NCBI RefSeq assembly: GCF_030929505.1
Contig: NZ_JAVFVV010000002.1
Span: forward strand, 1 to 64,000
Source of the DNA: Mesorhizobium sp. LHD-90
GTDB taxonomy: Bacteria > Pseudomonadota > Alphaproteobacteria > Rhizobiales > Rhizobiaceae
DNA length: 64,000 nt
Reading direction: 5' to 3'
The translations under genes were made by a program, and so were the position numbers. The notes under the pieces were generated by a model. It worked only from the letters and a program-made list of their open reading frames with translations. It was not told the DNA's origin and did not search any database. Shown in pieces: positions 56,001 through 63,422 of the stretch. Position 1 is the stretch's first letter. The number at the start of each line of letters is the position of its first letter.

Positions 56001-56661
56001 CGGGCCGCATTATCTCAGGCGATTCCGCAAATCGGCGGGAGCAGGCGCCGAGCTCGGCGAGGGGCACAAGGTGACGGCGACCGAACTCGCCGATGCGCTG
56101 CCCGATGCGAGCGAGGGCGGGTGGTCGACACGCACCGACCGGGTGCCGGCACTGCGCAAGGTCTTGCGCGGCAAGGCGTCCGAGGCGATCGCGGCGGCCG
56201 CCGCGACCGAGTTCGGCCCCGTCGACCTGCCCGGACCGACCGGCGAGGCCAATACGCTGACGCTGCATCCGCGCGGAAAAGTGCTTTGCCTCGGGCCGGA
56301 CGGCGAGACGCTGCTGGCGCAGGCCGTGCAGGCTCTCGCCGCCGGCAATGCCGTGCTGGCGGTCGCGCCGGGCGCTATCGCCGCGCTGCAGCCGCTGCTG
56401 GGAAAAGGCTTTCCGCTGGCGGCGATCGACGGGCGGCCGGACCCGGTCGAATCACGGGCGCTGGGCGTCGACGCTGTGGCGTTTTCGGGGACCGAGGAGG
56501 CGATGCGGGTGGTGCGCCGCGTGCTGGTCGACCATCCCGGTCCGATTGTGCCGTTGATCGGCGAGGTCATCAATCCGGCAGCCTACGCGCATGAACGCTC
56601 GGTCTGCGTCGACACCACCGCTGCCGGCGGCAATGCCAGCCTGCTTGCGGGAGCGGGGTGA
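53044..56661 (+). CDS. putA: Bifunctional proline dehydrogenase / L-glutamate gamma-semialdehyde dehydrogenase
   Basis: PutA oxidises proline to glutamate in two steps with channelled intermediate. The 1205-residue protein has the FAD-dependent proline dehydrogenase barrel at about 130-480 (SVKLSAIHPRYEQAQRE, MVRLVKGAYWDTEIK). The aldehyde dehydrogenase domain at about 520-1010 has SPWNFPLAIFSGQIAAALVT, ETGGLNAMIVDSTALPEQ and the catalytic Cys810 in SAGQRCSALRVLYV. A C-terminal domain of about 180 residues resembles an inactive aldehyde dehydrogenase fold, as in long PutA types. There is no ribbon-helix-helix domain at the N-terminus, so it is not self-repressing. Confidence 0.95.
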   Translation: MTAALFDVLRSHIRENYLPDEDEALARLVKLADLSPEQRKAISARAAELVRAVRASSDPRLMEVFLSAYGLSTKEGVALMCLAEALLRVPDTQTMDDLIQDKIAPHDWSAHSGESSSIFVNASTWALMLTGRVLDDTDDGIAGTLRSMVRRLGEPVIRRAVSAAMREMGEQFVLGRTIGEAVRRGGDMLEKGYLYSYDMLGEAARTEADALRYLKAYADAISSLNSGADGPDIRTNPGISVKLSAIHPRYEQAQRETMLPVMSERLLSLALAAAHARMGLNIDAEEADRLDLSLDVIERVLADPRLAEWDGFGVVVQAYGPRAAFVIDWLYALAQKLDRTIMVRLVKGAYWDTEIKRAQVLGLSGYPVFTRKVNTDVSYIACAKKLLSMTDRIYPQFATHNAHTVAAILRMAPDREKFEFQRLHGMGEALHETVRKAEGTRCRIYAPVGAHSDLLAYLVRRLLENGANSSFVHQVTDADVPPEEIARDPFAVVDSQGAAANPAIAKPAEIFGNRKNSRGLDVSDPVTLAGIEKARAAFAGSDRWAAAPAPKAAGYGSKRLVTNPTRPGDVVGSVTEAGPKQVAAAVKSAADAQPAWARRPVAERAGILRRAADLYEENAAEFFALCTREAGKTLADGVSEVREAVDFLRYYATEAAKAEAGTEARGVIACISPWNFPLAIFSGQIAAALVTGNAVVAKPAEQTPLIAAKAVDLLHRAGVPADVLHLLPGDGPSVGAPLTADPRIAGVCFTGSTEVAKLIEKQLAETAAPDAMLIAETGGLNAMIVDSTALPEQAVRDILASAFQSAGQRCSALRVLYVQKDVEKKMLEMLEGALKALKVGDPWLISTDVGPVIDDEARQSILGYCKEMEAKGKLVAKLDAPAEGRFVAPHIFRVSGIDEMKKEVFGPVLHVATFGADDIDHVISSINRKGYGLTFGLHTRIEARVQHIVDGVHAGNIYVNRNQIGAVVGSQPFGGEGLSGTGPKAGGPHYLRRFRKSAGAGAELGEGHKVTATELADALPDASEGGWSTRTDRVPALRKVLRGKASEAIAAAAATEFGPVDLPGPTGEANTLTLHPRGKVLCLGPDGETLLAQAVQALAAGNAVLAVAPGAIAALQPLLGKGFPLAAIDGRPDPVESRALGVDAVAFSGTEEAMRVVRRVLVDHPGPIVPLIGEVINPAAYAHERSVCVDTTAAGGNASLLAGAG

Positions 56662-56738
56662 GGGCGCATATTTGGAGGTTGCGCGAAGGTCGTGCATTAT
56701 CGGCGCGCCGCAAGCCGGCGTTGGAAGGAGCCGCAGCC

Positions 56739-56828
56739 ATGCAACCGCTTGATCGTATCACCCAGGAGCCGGGCGTCATGGGTGGCAAGGCCTGCATCCG
56801 CGGGATGCGGGTGACGGTTGGCATGTGA
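56739..56828 (+). pseudogene. Truncated DUF433 antitoxin-like gene
   Basis: Only 29 codons remain: MQPLDRITQEPGVMGGKACI then RGMRVTVGM and a stop. This is the N-terminal third of DUF433 proteins (DxITxxPxVxGGKPCIRGxRIxV), usually about 75 residues and often paired with PIN-like toxins. A strong GGAAGGAG precedes the ATG. The frame ends where a different small gene starts (TGA and GTG overlap), so a deletion or recombination removed the rest, and no toxin partner remains. Confidence 0.65.
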
Positions 56829-57295
56829 AAAATCCGTTCCGCGTCCAACGCCGCTACGTGCCCGCGCATGCCGCGCCGCGCATCAGGTCGCTGGATTTCG
56901 ACGCGCCGTATCGCCCTTTGCCGCCGCTGCCGACGCGGTCGCCCGACGATCCCGTCGGTTCGACCCGGCTGGTCTTGCGGCTGGAGGCGCTGGGTCGCGC
57001 ACTCGACGATCTGCCGGGTCAGGCAATTCGTTTCGCCCGCTGGAGAGCGCACCGCGACGCAGCAATTGCGCGGGAAAGGGAAGCCCGCACCGCACTCGTG
57101 CAAAACGAGCAAGCTGCCGGTGCGATCCGGTTCCGGCGCATCTCGCCGCTACGGCGCGGGAGTCCGCCCGGCGGGCGGCTGTCGCGATACGACCCGACAG
57201 CCATCCATCCGCGCAACATCCGCGAGATCGACGAGATTCTGGCGCACGCCCATGCGCTGGCCGTCCACGCGCTGGAATGCCCCGACACGTCATGA
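56825..57295 (+). CDS. Hypothetical protein, 156 residues, Arg-rich
   Basis: The product contains LEALGRALDDLPGQAIRFAR followed by WRAHRD, then RISPLRRGSPPGG and a C-terminal AHALAVHALECPD helix. This pattern (ALDDLPxQAxRxARWxAR, PLRxGxPPG) occurs in a small rhizobial family of unknown function. The N-terminal 40 residues are Arg/Pro rich. GTG 56825 overlaps the stop of the truncated DUF433 gene, so the present 5' end may be a product of the same rearrangement and the true start may be missing. Confidence 0.5.
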   Translation: MKNPFRVQRRYVPAHAAPRIRSLDFDAPYRPLPPLPTRSPDDPVGSTRLVLRLEALGRALDDLPGQAIRFARWRAHRDAAIAREREARTALVQNEQAAGAIRFRRISPLRRGSPPGGRLSRYDPTAIHPRNIREIDEILAHAHALAVHALECPDTS

Positions 57296-57433
57296 CGTGC
57301 GGCCCGGAATCTAAAACCGAGGGATTGACGGCCCCGCGGATTCGTCCGCGGTCTGGCGGCGATCCGTGCTGCCCCGCGAGAACCGTCGTTCATAGGTTGT
57401 CGAAGCGGGCAAAATTTGCTCAGGCCGGCAGCA

Positions 57434-57464
57434 CTCGGAGAGCCCGCCCAAAAAACTCTCCGAG
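57434..57464 (-). terminator. Hairpin beyond the monooxygenase gene
   Basis: CTCGGAGAG pairs with CTCTCCGAG, 26 bases past the end of the minus-strand gene at 57490. A run of six T residues on that strand falls in the loop rather than after the stem, so its efficiency as terminator is unclear. Confidence 0.35.
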
Positions 57465-57489
57465 CGGCAGCCTTCGAAAGGATCGGCGG

Positions 57490-57804
57490 CTACGCCCCCT
57501 CGACGACCGAAAAGCCCTCGAACTGCGGGTGGCCGATATAGAGTGGCTTGTTCTGGCCGGCGTTGCGGTGGGCGGCGCGGAAATTTTCGGACTTGGTCCA
57601 GGCGACGAAATCGTCATGACTTTCCCACACGGTGTGCGAAGCGAACAGTGTGTAACCTTCGGCCTCGTTCACCGGGCCGCGCAGCAGGTGGAATTCGCGA
57701 AACCCCTTCATCTCGTTCAAGGTCGAATCGCGGCCCTTCCAGACGTCCTCGAAGGCCGCTTCCGATCCGTGCTGCACCTTGAAGCGGTTCATGGCTATGT
57801 ACAT
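57490..57804 (-). CDS. ABM-domain protein, possible haem-degrading monooxygenase
   Basis: The 104-residue protein begins MYIAMNRFKVQHGSEAAFED and contains VWKGRDSTLNEMKGFREFHL and HTVWESHDDFVAWTKSENFR. This is the antibiotic biosynthesis monooxygenase fold in the form used by IsdG-like haem oxygenases, including HmuQ/HmuD of rhizobia. Its place beside the haem receptor and hmu genes supports haem breakdown to release iron, but the catalytic residues cannot be fixed from sequence alone. Confidence 0.75.
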   Translation of the reverse strand: MYIAMNRFKVQHGSEAAFEDVWKGRDSTLNEMKGFREFHLLRGPVNEAEGYTLFASHTVWESHDDFVAWTKSENFRAAHRNAGQNKPLYIGHPQFEGFSVVEGA

Positions 57805-57868
57805 GGCTGTGTTCCTCTGTTGCCTGTCAGGATTTGGCGCCGCGAGCGGCGTTTCTGGAAACCGGCCT

Positions 57869-58013
57869 AGGGTCTGTTGAGATTCAGGTTTTGAGGAGCC
57901 GAAAATGGCGTTTTTCGAGAACCGAAGCGGAGTGTACGTACTGGTACATGAGCATCGGAAGCGCAGAAAAGCGTCATTTGCAGGCCCTCAAAGCGTGAAT
58001 ATCAACAGACCCT
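57869..58013. repeat. MITE-like repeat with about 50-base imperfect inverted ends
   Basis: The ends AGGGTCTGTTGA and TCAACAGACCCT are perfect reverse complements, and the similarity continues inward with mismatches for about 50 bases per arm (for example TTTGAGG and AAATG blocks). No coding capacity is present in the 145 bases. It resembles short non-autonomous elements common in Mesorhizobium. Its right end supplies the stop codon of the gene at 58002. Confidence 0.75.
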
Positions 58014-58223
58014 CGACGGAAAACGGATGACGCCTTCCGGCAAGTCGGCCGGCGCGATCGGATTGGGACCGGCCTGCATATGCGTGGCGGCGCGATGGCG
58101 CGCAAGTTCTTCGACAGTGGCGCCGGCGGCGATCCGCGCGCGGCGCTCGATCAGGTCGAGCATTTTCGGGTCGAGGCCGTCGCCGCGATGCGCAGCCAGA
58201 CGATGCAAGGGAAGAAAGTTCAA
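58002..58223 (-). CDS. Small hypothetical protein with repeat-derived 3' end
   Basis: The 73-residue product starts at TTG 58223 (LNFLPLHRLAAHRGDGLDPK), with AAGGAG 8 bases upstream. It continues MLDLIERRARIAAGATVEEL and ends VIRFPSRVC. The last codons and the TGA come from the inverted repeat at 57869-58013, so the original C-terminus was probably replaced. No domain was recognised. It lies between the ABM gene and the haem receptor on the same strand and may be co-transcribed. Confidence 0.5.
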   Translation of the reverse strand: MNFLPLHRLAAHRGDGLDPKMLDLIERRARIAAGATVEELARHRAATHMQAGPNPIAPADLPEGVIRFPSRVC

Positions 58224-58350
58224 GTTCTCGGCTCCTTGTGAAGCGTGAGCGGGCAATCAGGCCGTGCCGACGGGCCGGATTTCGAGGCTGGCTGACGCTC
58301 AAACGGGGCAGGACGAGGCCATGTTCCGGTGGCCCTGCCTTGGATGACGA

Positions 58351-58785
58351 TCAAAGGCCAAAGGCGATTTTTGCCTTGGTGCCTGGCGCCAGTTGCCGAA
58401 TGCAGGCGGACGGCTCCACGCCGTCGCCGGCGCAGTCGACCGCGCGGTTGACCAGCACCCGGGTGATCTTGGCGCAGTCGAGCGGCAGGTCGAACCGCGT
58501 CACCTTGGTCTTGCCGGAGGGCAGGTCCTTGAAGTCGAGCACGGTGAGCGTGTCGACGACGCCCACTTCGTTGAACAGCGCGATCTCGAAGGCCGCCTTG
58601 GAAAGCTCGGCGCCGAGCCCGTTGGTGACGACGAAGGTAAGCCGGCAGCCTTTTTGCGAGGGCTGCGCGGCGTTGAGTTCCAGCGCCAGCGCGGGTCTTT
58701 CCGCCTGTTCCTGCGCGTTCGCGCTGCTCCCGGCGGCGGCAAACGCCGCCGCCAGCAAGCCAATCATTGCTTTCGATCGTTTCAA
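58351..58785 (-). CDS. Exported hypothetical protein linked to the haem receptor
   Basis: The 144-residue protein has a signal peptide (MIGLLAAAFAAAGSSANAQE) and a beta-rich mature part: LALELNAAQPSQKGCRLTFV, VTNGLGAELSKAAFEIALFN and LPSGKTKVTRFDLPLDCAKI. Three or more cysteines suggest disulfides in the periplasm. It starts two bases after the stop of the TonB receptor gene, so the two are translationally coupled and this product probably assists haem uptake. No functional family is known to me. Confidence 0.75.
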   Translation of the reverse strand: MKRSKAMIGLLAAAFAAAGSSANAQEQAERPALALELNAAQPSQKGCRLTFVVTNGLGAELSKAAFEIALFNEVGVVDTLTVLDFKDLPSGKTKVTRFDLPLDCAKITRVLVNRAVDCAGDGVEPSACIRQLAPGTKAKIAFGL

Positions 58786-58787
58786 CC

Positions 58788-61016
58788 TCAGCCTCCGAAT
58801 CGCATGGTGGCGGCGAGCTTCACCGAGACACCCGGCTCGTAGAGCGGTGTGGTCGTCGTGCCGTTGAGCGGGTTGACGTATTGCTCGTCGAACAGATTGT
58901 CGACGCGGAAGTCCATGCGGAAATCCTCGTTCGGCTGGTAGCTGGCGAACAGGTTGACCAGCGTGTAGTCGTCGGCGACCGGATTGCCCTTCGGCTTGCC
59001 GTTGTACTGGACCTCGCCGCCGACAGTCAGCTTGTCCTCCAGGAAGCGGAAGCCGATCTGGCCGGTCACTTGCGAGGAGGGGATCGTGCTCAGGTCTTCG
59101 CGCACGCCTGCATATGAAACGGTATGGCCGTTGATGATCGAGGCCGACAGACCGGCGAACCCCCAGCCCGCGTCATAGACGCTTTCGAACTCGAAACCCT
59201 CGATCTTGGCGTTGGCGAAGTTCTGGTACTGCGAGCAGATCGGGATCACGCCCGGACCCGGAATGAACGGGCAGCCACTGGTCGGGTCGAAAGGCGAAAG
59301 CGTCGCCAGGCCGATATAGTCGTCGATGTCATTGTGGAAATAGGCGGTCTTGATGCGCAGCCGGTCGTCGGCCTGGATCAGTCCGTCCTGCGCATAGTTG
59401 ATGCCGAACTCCACGGTATGCGCGGTCTCGGGCTTGAGGTTCGGGTTGGGCAGGAAGGGGAACACCACGCCGTTGGGGTGCAGGCCGCTGATCAGGGTCT
59501 CCGACAGCGACGGCGAGCGGTAACCCTCGGCGTAGGTGCCGTAGAACTGCAGTCCCTCGAGCCCGATGCTCTCGAACGGCGAGACGCCGACGGTGATGCG
59601 CGGCGAAATCCGGTCGCCCGAGACATTGTTCTCGTCGTCGTCGAGTTTGTAGCTGTCGTAGCGTAGCGCGCCGATGATCTCCAACCACTCGTAGGTAAGC
59701 TTCTCCTGGATATAGGCGCCCGAGACACGACGATTGCCAGACGGGGTGAACAGGTCGTCGCCGCCCTCCGGGCTGGTCGTCTCGACGTCGTCGGTCACCC
59801 AGTCGCCGCCATAGGTCAGTTCGTGCGCGATCACGCCGGTCTCGAACCGCGACGTGTTCCAGATATCGATGCCGTAGGTGTCGAGGTCGTAGCCGGTCTG
59901 TGAGCCCTTGGGTATCAGGATCGGCCGGCCAGTCACCGAGCTGAAGCGCTGCACGTCGGTCAGATAGGTCTGGTCGAGCTTGGCGATGTTGGCCGACAAA
60001 TTGACATGCAGGTCGAGCCAGCTCTGATCCTCGTCCGTTATGTTGTAGCGGCCGGTAAAGGTATTCTGGCGCATGTCGACGTCGTAGGCGTCCGAGCCTT
60101 CCGTCCAGCTTTCGTTGTTGCCGATCCAGCCCAGCTTCAGCTCGCTGTTGTCGCTGGGGCGAATGGTGCTTTTGACCATGCCGCTCAGAATGTCGAACCC
60201 GGTGCCGGAGACGTCGTTGCCGTCGCCATCCTTGTAGTCGTTGAAGTTGCGGTAGACGATGTTGCCGAGCACGTCGACGGCGTCGTTGAACTTGTAGGCG
60301 CCCGTTGCGCTGGTGGTGAAGCCTTCGCCATTTGTGTCATAGCGGCCCGTCGTCGACGCGGCCCAGGTCTCGCCCGGACGCAAGAAGTCCTCGGCGTCCT
60401 TGGTTTCGTAGAAGACCACGCCGCCGATGGCGCCGGAGCCGTAGGTATTGGCGACGGGGCCGCGAATCACGTCGACCTGCTGCACCAGTTCGGGATCGAT
60501 GAAGGCGACCGACTGCGTTCCATGGCCGGAGCGCTGGAAGTTCTGTCTGGCGCCGTCGACGATGACCGCGACGCGGCCGAAATCCTGCAGGCCGCGGATA
60601 TTGATGGAGGTGGCGCCGCGTTTGGCGTCGGTCTGGGCCGCGACGCCCGGCATGCCGAAGAATATATCCGCGGGCGTCACCGCCATGCGGCGTTCAAGCT
60701 GCTCCTGATCCACATGGCTGACCGACGCGAGCGTGTCGATCGCCGTTTCGCCGGTTCGGCTGACGACGGTGATCTGGTCGAGCACCGTGGTGCCGGCGGT
60801 GTTGCCGTCTTCCTGTTTCTTTTCACCCTGCTGCTCACTTGCTGCCGCCTGCTCCTGGGTCTGCACAGACTGCCGCTGCTCCTGCGCCCAGGCCGGCCCG
60901 CCGATGAGCGCCAGCGATGCCACCCCGGCGAGCAGCGCGATCCGTCTTTTCAGTGAAAGGGTATGAACCCCACGCCCGATTCCCCAACCAGCCTGTCCCA
61001 AGCCGACAGCCCCCAT
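58788..61016 (-). CDS. TonB-dependent haem/haemoglobin receptor
   Basis: The 742-residue outer-membrane receptor has a signal peptide ending near GGPAWAQEQ, a linker and TonB-box region (TVLDQITVVSRTGETAIDTL), a plug domain (ADIFFGMPGVAAQTDAKRGA, INIRGLQDFGRVAVIVDGAR) and a 22-strand-type barrel ending in VKLAATMRFGG with a C-terminal region typical of barrels. YAEGYRSPSLSETLISGLHP matches the haemoglobin/transferrin receptor subfamily (BhuR, HmuR, ShmR). AGGAG lies 10 bases upstream of the ATG. It is divergent from hemP-hmuSTU. Confidence 0.92.
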   Translation of the reverse strand: MGAVGLGQAGWGIGRGVHTLSLKRRIALLAGVASLALIGGPAWAQEQRQSVQTQEQAAASEQQGEKKQEDGNTAGTTVLDQITVVSRTGETAIDTLASVSHVDQEQLERRMAVTPADIFFGMPGVAAQTDAKRGATSINIRGLQDFGRVAVIVDGARQNFQRSGHGTQSVAFIDPELVQQVDVIRGPVANTYGSGAIGGVVFYETKDAEDFLRPGETWAASTTGRYDTNGEGFTTSATGAYKFNDAVDVLGNIVYRNFNDYKDGDGNDVSGTGFDILSGMVKSTIRPSDNSELKLGWIGNNESWTEGSDAYDVDMRQNTFTGRYNITDEDQSWLDLHVNLSANIAKLDQTYLTDVQRFSSVTGRPILIPKGSQTGYDLDTYGIDIWNTSRFETGVIAHELTYGGDWVTDDVETTSPEGGDDLFTPSGNRRVSGAYIQEKLTYEWLEIIGALRYDSYKLDDDENNVSGDRISPRITVGVSPFESIGLEGLQFYGTYAEGYRSPSLSETLISGLHPNGVVFPFLPNPNLKPETAHTVEFGINYAQDGLIQADDRLRIKTAYFHNDIDDYIGLATLSPFDPTSGCPFIPGPGVIPICSQYQNFANAKIEGFEFESVYDAGWGFAGLSASIINGHTVSYAGVREDLSTIPSSQVTGQIGFRFLEDKLTVGGEVQYNGKPKGNPVADDYTLVNLFASYQPNEDFRMDFRVDNLFDEQYVNPLNGTTTTPLYEPGVSVKLAATMRFGG

Positions 61017-61220
61017 GTCCCTGCTCCTGCATGCGTATGAAAAATGCGGGCTGGCGGGAGGCTGGCTGGCATTTTGATGTTGCCCGTCAAATATGTTGAC
61101 TTACTTTGTCCGGTATTGCATTCCCTATAAAACATGATATTTTAAGTCAAGATAACAGGCGGCAAATTCCGGGCAACCGGACCATGGCGGTATCAACGGC
61201 GACAGAGAGGGTCGATCGAG
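61017..61220. promoter_or_regulatory. AT-rich divergent promoter region of the haem locus
   Basis: The 204 bases between the receptor and hemP starts are AT-rich around 61090-61160 (TATAAAACATGATATTTTAA). On the minus strand TTGACT is followed after 15 bases by TATAGG, a plausible receptor promoter. Iron control by RirA or Irr is expected for such loci, but I could not match a defined box with confidence. Confidence 0.45.
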
Positions 61221-61430
61221 ATGAACACGCACAACCCCAATGCTTTTTTCCGCGCGCGTCCTTATCCCGCCGATGGAGCGCAACGCTCCGAATTCCGGCG
61301 CCCCGCCGCGGTTCGCACGCTGACCAGCCAGTCGCTGTTCCAGGGCGAATTCGAGATCGGTATAGACCATGCCGGTTCACTCTACCGGCTGAAGATCACC
61401 CGGCAGGGCAAGCTCATTCTCAACAAATAG
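61221..61430 (+). CDS. hemP: Hemin uptake protein HemP
   Basis: HemP is a small protein found at the head of haem-uptake operons. The 69-residue product ends with SLYRLKITRQGKLILNK, the hallmark of the family, preceded by SQSLFQGEFEIGIDHAG. In Burkholderia-type systems HemP/HmuP helps to activate the receptor gene under low iron. It starts 204 bases from the divergent receptor gene and 7 bases before hmuS. Confidence 0.92.
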   Translation: MNTHNPNAFFRARPYPADGAQRSEFRRPAAVRTLTSQSLFQGEFEIGIDHAGSLYRLKITRQGKLILNK

Positions 61431-61437
61431 GACAGAC

Positions 61438-62493
61438 ATGGATCAGCGGGTAAATCCGACGCCGGAGGAAATCAGGCGGGCGCGGGACGATAATTCGAAG
61501 ATGCGCGAGCGCGATCTCGCCATCCAGCTTGGCATCTCGGAGGCGGAGCTGGTCGCCGCGCATTGCGGTGTCGGCGCCGTGCGTATCGAACCGCGCGTCA
61601 ACGATCTGCTTACCGGTCTCGAAGCGGTGGGCGAGGTCATGGCGCTGACCCGCAACGAAAGCGCGGTCCACGAGAAGATCGGCGTCTATGACAAGGTCTT
61701 CCCGGGTGAGCACAGCGCCATGGTGCTGGGCGCCGACATCGACTTGCGGATATTCCCCGGCGTCTGGAAACACGGCTTCGCCGTCGAGAAACGCGACGGC
61801 GAAGAAATCCGGCGCAGCCTGCAGTTCTTCGACGCGGCCGGCGAAGCCGTGCACAAGGTGCATCTACGGCCTGCTTCCAATCTCTATGCTTACCAGAAAT
61901 TGGTGGCGTCGCTGGAATCGACAAACCAGTCCCCGACAATCGATATTGAGATCGGCGATGCAACGGTCGAGACGGACGATGGGTCCGTTTCTTCGGACGT
62001 GCTGCGCGAACGCTGGATCAGCCTGACCGACACGCATCAGTTCTTCGGCATGCTGCGCTCGCTGAAGATCAGCCGCCGCCGCGCCATGCGGCTTGCAGGC
62101 CCCGATCTTGCTTGGCAGCTCGACGGCGACGCGGTGGCCGCGCTGATGAATCTCGCGGCGCAGGACGCCATTCCGATCATGTGCTTCGTTGGAAGCAAGG
62201 GCTGCATCCAGATTCATTCCGGGCCGATAGCGTCGATCAAGCCGATGGGGCCGTGGATCAACGTGCTCGACGAGACGTTCCATCTGCACCTGCGCCTCGA
62301 CCACATCCGCGAGACCTGGGTGGTGCGCAAGCCGACCAAGGACGGGCACGTCACCTCGGTCGAAGCCTATGACGGCGAGGGTCGGCTGATCATCCAGTTC
62401 TTCGGCAAGCGCCATGAAGGCGAGGTCGAACGCGACGATTGGCGTTTCCTGGCCGAGCACTTGCCTCGCATTCCCTGTTCTACCGCCGCGTGA
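61438..62493 (+). CDS. hmuS: Hemin-degrading factor HmuS
   Basis: HmuS/HemS proteins bind haem in the cytoplasm and release iron from it. The 351-residue protein is a tandem of two similar halves, the first ending near residue 165 and the second starting near 185 (ERWISLTDTHQFFGMLRSLK). MDQRVNPTPEEIRRARDDNS at the start and GSKGCIQIHSGPIASIKPMG in the second half are family blocks. It lies in the order hemP-hmuS-hmuT-hmuU with short gaps. Confidence 0.94.
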   Translation: MDQRVNPTPEEIRRARDDNSKMRERDLAIQLGISEAELVAAHCGVGAVRIEPRVNDLLTGLEAVGEVMALTRNESAVHEKIGVYDKVFPGEHSAMVLGADIDLRIFPGVWKHGFAVEKRDGEEIRRSLQFFDAAGEAVHKVHLRPASNLYAYQKLVASLESTNQSPTIDIEIGDATVETDDGSVSSDVLRERWISLTDTHQFFGMLRSLKISRRRAMRLAGPDLAWQLDGDAVAALMNLAAQDAIPIMCFVGSKGCIQIHSGPIASIKPMGPWINVLDETFHLHLRLDHIRETWVVRKPTKDGHVTSVEAYDGEGRLIIQFFGKRHEGEVERDDWRFLAEHLPRIPCSTAA

Positions 62494-62502
62494 AAGCTTG
62501 AC

Positions 62503-63411
62503 ATGACATCGTTCCGTATTGGCGGTTTGCCGCTGCGCCGCCTGCTCGCCGCCGTGATGTTCACGGCGGCCGCATCCGCTTCCGCGCATGCCACTGAGGG
62601 CACCAGCGTTTTCCCCGATCCCAACCGGATCGTCGCCGTGGGCGGCTCGATCACCGAGATCATCTACGCGCTGGGCGAGGAGAAGCGGCTGATCGCTCGC
62701 GATTCGACCAGCGTCTATCCCGAGGCTGCCTTCGGCTTGCCGGATGTGGGCTACATGCGGGCGCTGTCGCCGGAGGGCGTGCTGTCGGTGAAGCCCAGCG
62801 CCATCCTCGCGCTTCAGGGCAGCGGCCCCAAGGAAGCGGTCGATGTGCTGAAGAAGGCAAGCGTTCCCTATATCGAGGTGCCGGACCAGTTCGGCCATCA
62901 GGGCATTGTCGACAAGATCATGATCGTCGGCAAGGCTATCGGCGCCGACGACAAGGCAGCACAACTCGCCGCCAAGGTCGACGCCGACCTGAAGTCGGCC
63001 GAAGAGTTGACTGCCAACATTGCCGACCGCAAGCGCGTGCTGTTCGTGCTCAGCGTGCAGGACGGCAAGATCCTGGGCTCCGGCGCGGATACGGCCGCCG
63101 ACGGCATCATCAAGCTGGCGGGCGGCGTCAACGCGATCCAGGGTTTTTCCGGCTATCGCCAGCTTTCGGACGAAGCGATCATCACCGCAAAACCTGATCT
63201 CATCCTGATGATGAATCGCGGCGGCAACGAGGACCATGCGGCGACAGAGGCGCAGCTTTTTTCGCTGCCCGCGATCCAGTCTACGCCGGCGGGCGAGAAG
63301 CGCAGCTTCGTGCGCATGAGCGGCTCCTATCTGCTAGGTTTCGGGCCGCGAACGGCAGACGCCATCCGTGATCTCGCCGCGAAGCTCTACGGCGACGCGA
63401 TCAAGCAATAG
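62503..63411 (+). CDS. hmuT: Hemin ABC transporter substrate-binding protein HmuT
   Basis: HmuT carries haem across the periplasm to HmuUV. The 302-residue protein has a signal peptide (LLAAVMFTAAASASAHATEG) and the cluster A-2 (BtuF-like) fold: RIVAVGGSITEIIYALGEEK, LPDVGYMRALSPEGVLSVKP and GSYLLGFGPRTADAIRDLAA. The Tyr in DVGYMRALSPEG is the usual haem iron ligand. It starts 9 bases after hmuS. Confidence 0.94.
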   Translation: MTSFRIGGLPLRRLLAAVMFTAAASASAHATEGTSVFPDPNRIVAVGGSITEIIYALGEEKRLIARDSTSVYPEAAFGLPDVGYMRALSPEGVLSVKPSAILALQGSGPKEAVDVLKKASVPYIEVPDQFGHQGIVDKIMIVGKAIGADDKAAQLAAKVDADLKSAEELTANIADRKRVLFVLSVQDGKILGSGADTAADGIIKLAGGVNAIQGFSGYRQLSDEAIITAKPDLILMMNRGGNEDHAATEAQLFSLPAIQSTPAGEKRSFVRMSGSYLLGFGPRTADAIRDLAAKLYGDAIKQ

Positions 63412-63422
63412 GTCGTGCGCAT

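Noticed and set aside
61080-61165. RirA or Irr box in the haem-locus promoter
   Set aside because: The region is AT-rich and suggestive, but no sequence matched a defined iron-box consensus well enough.
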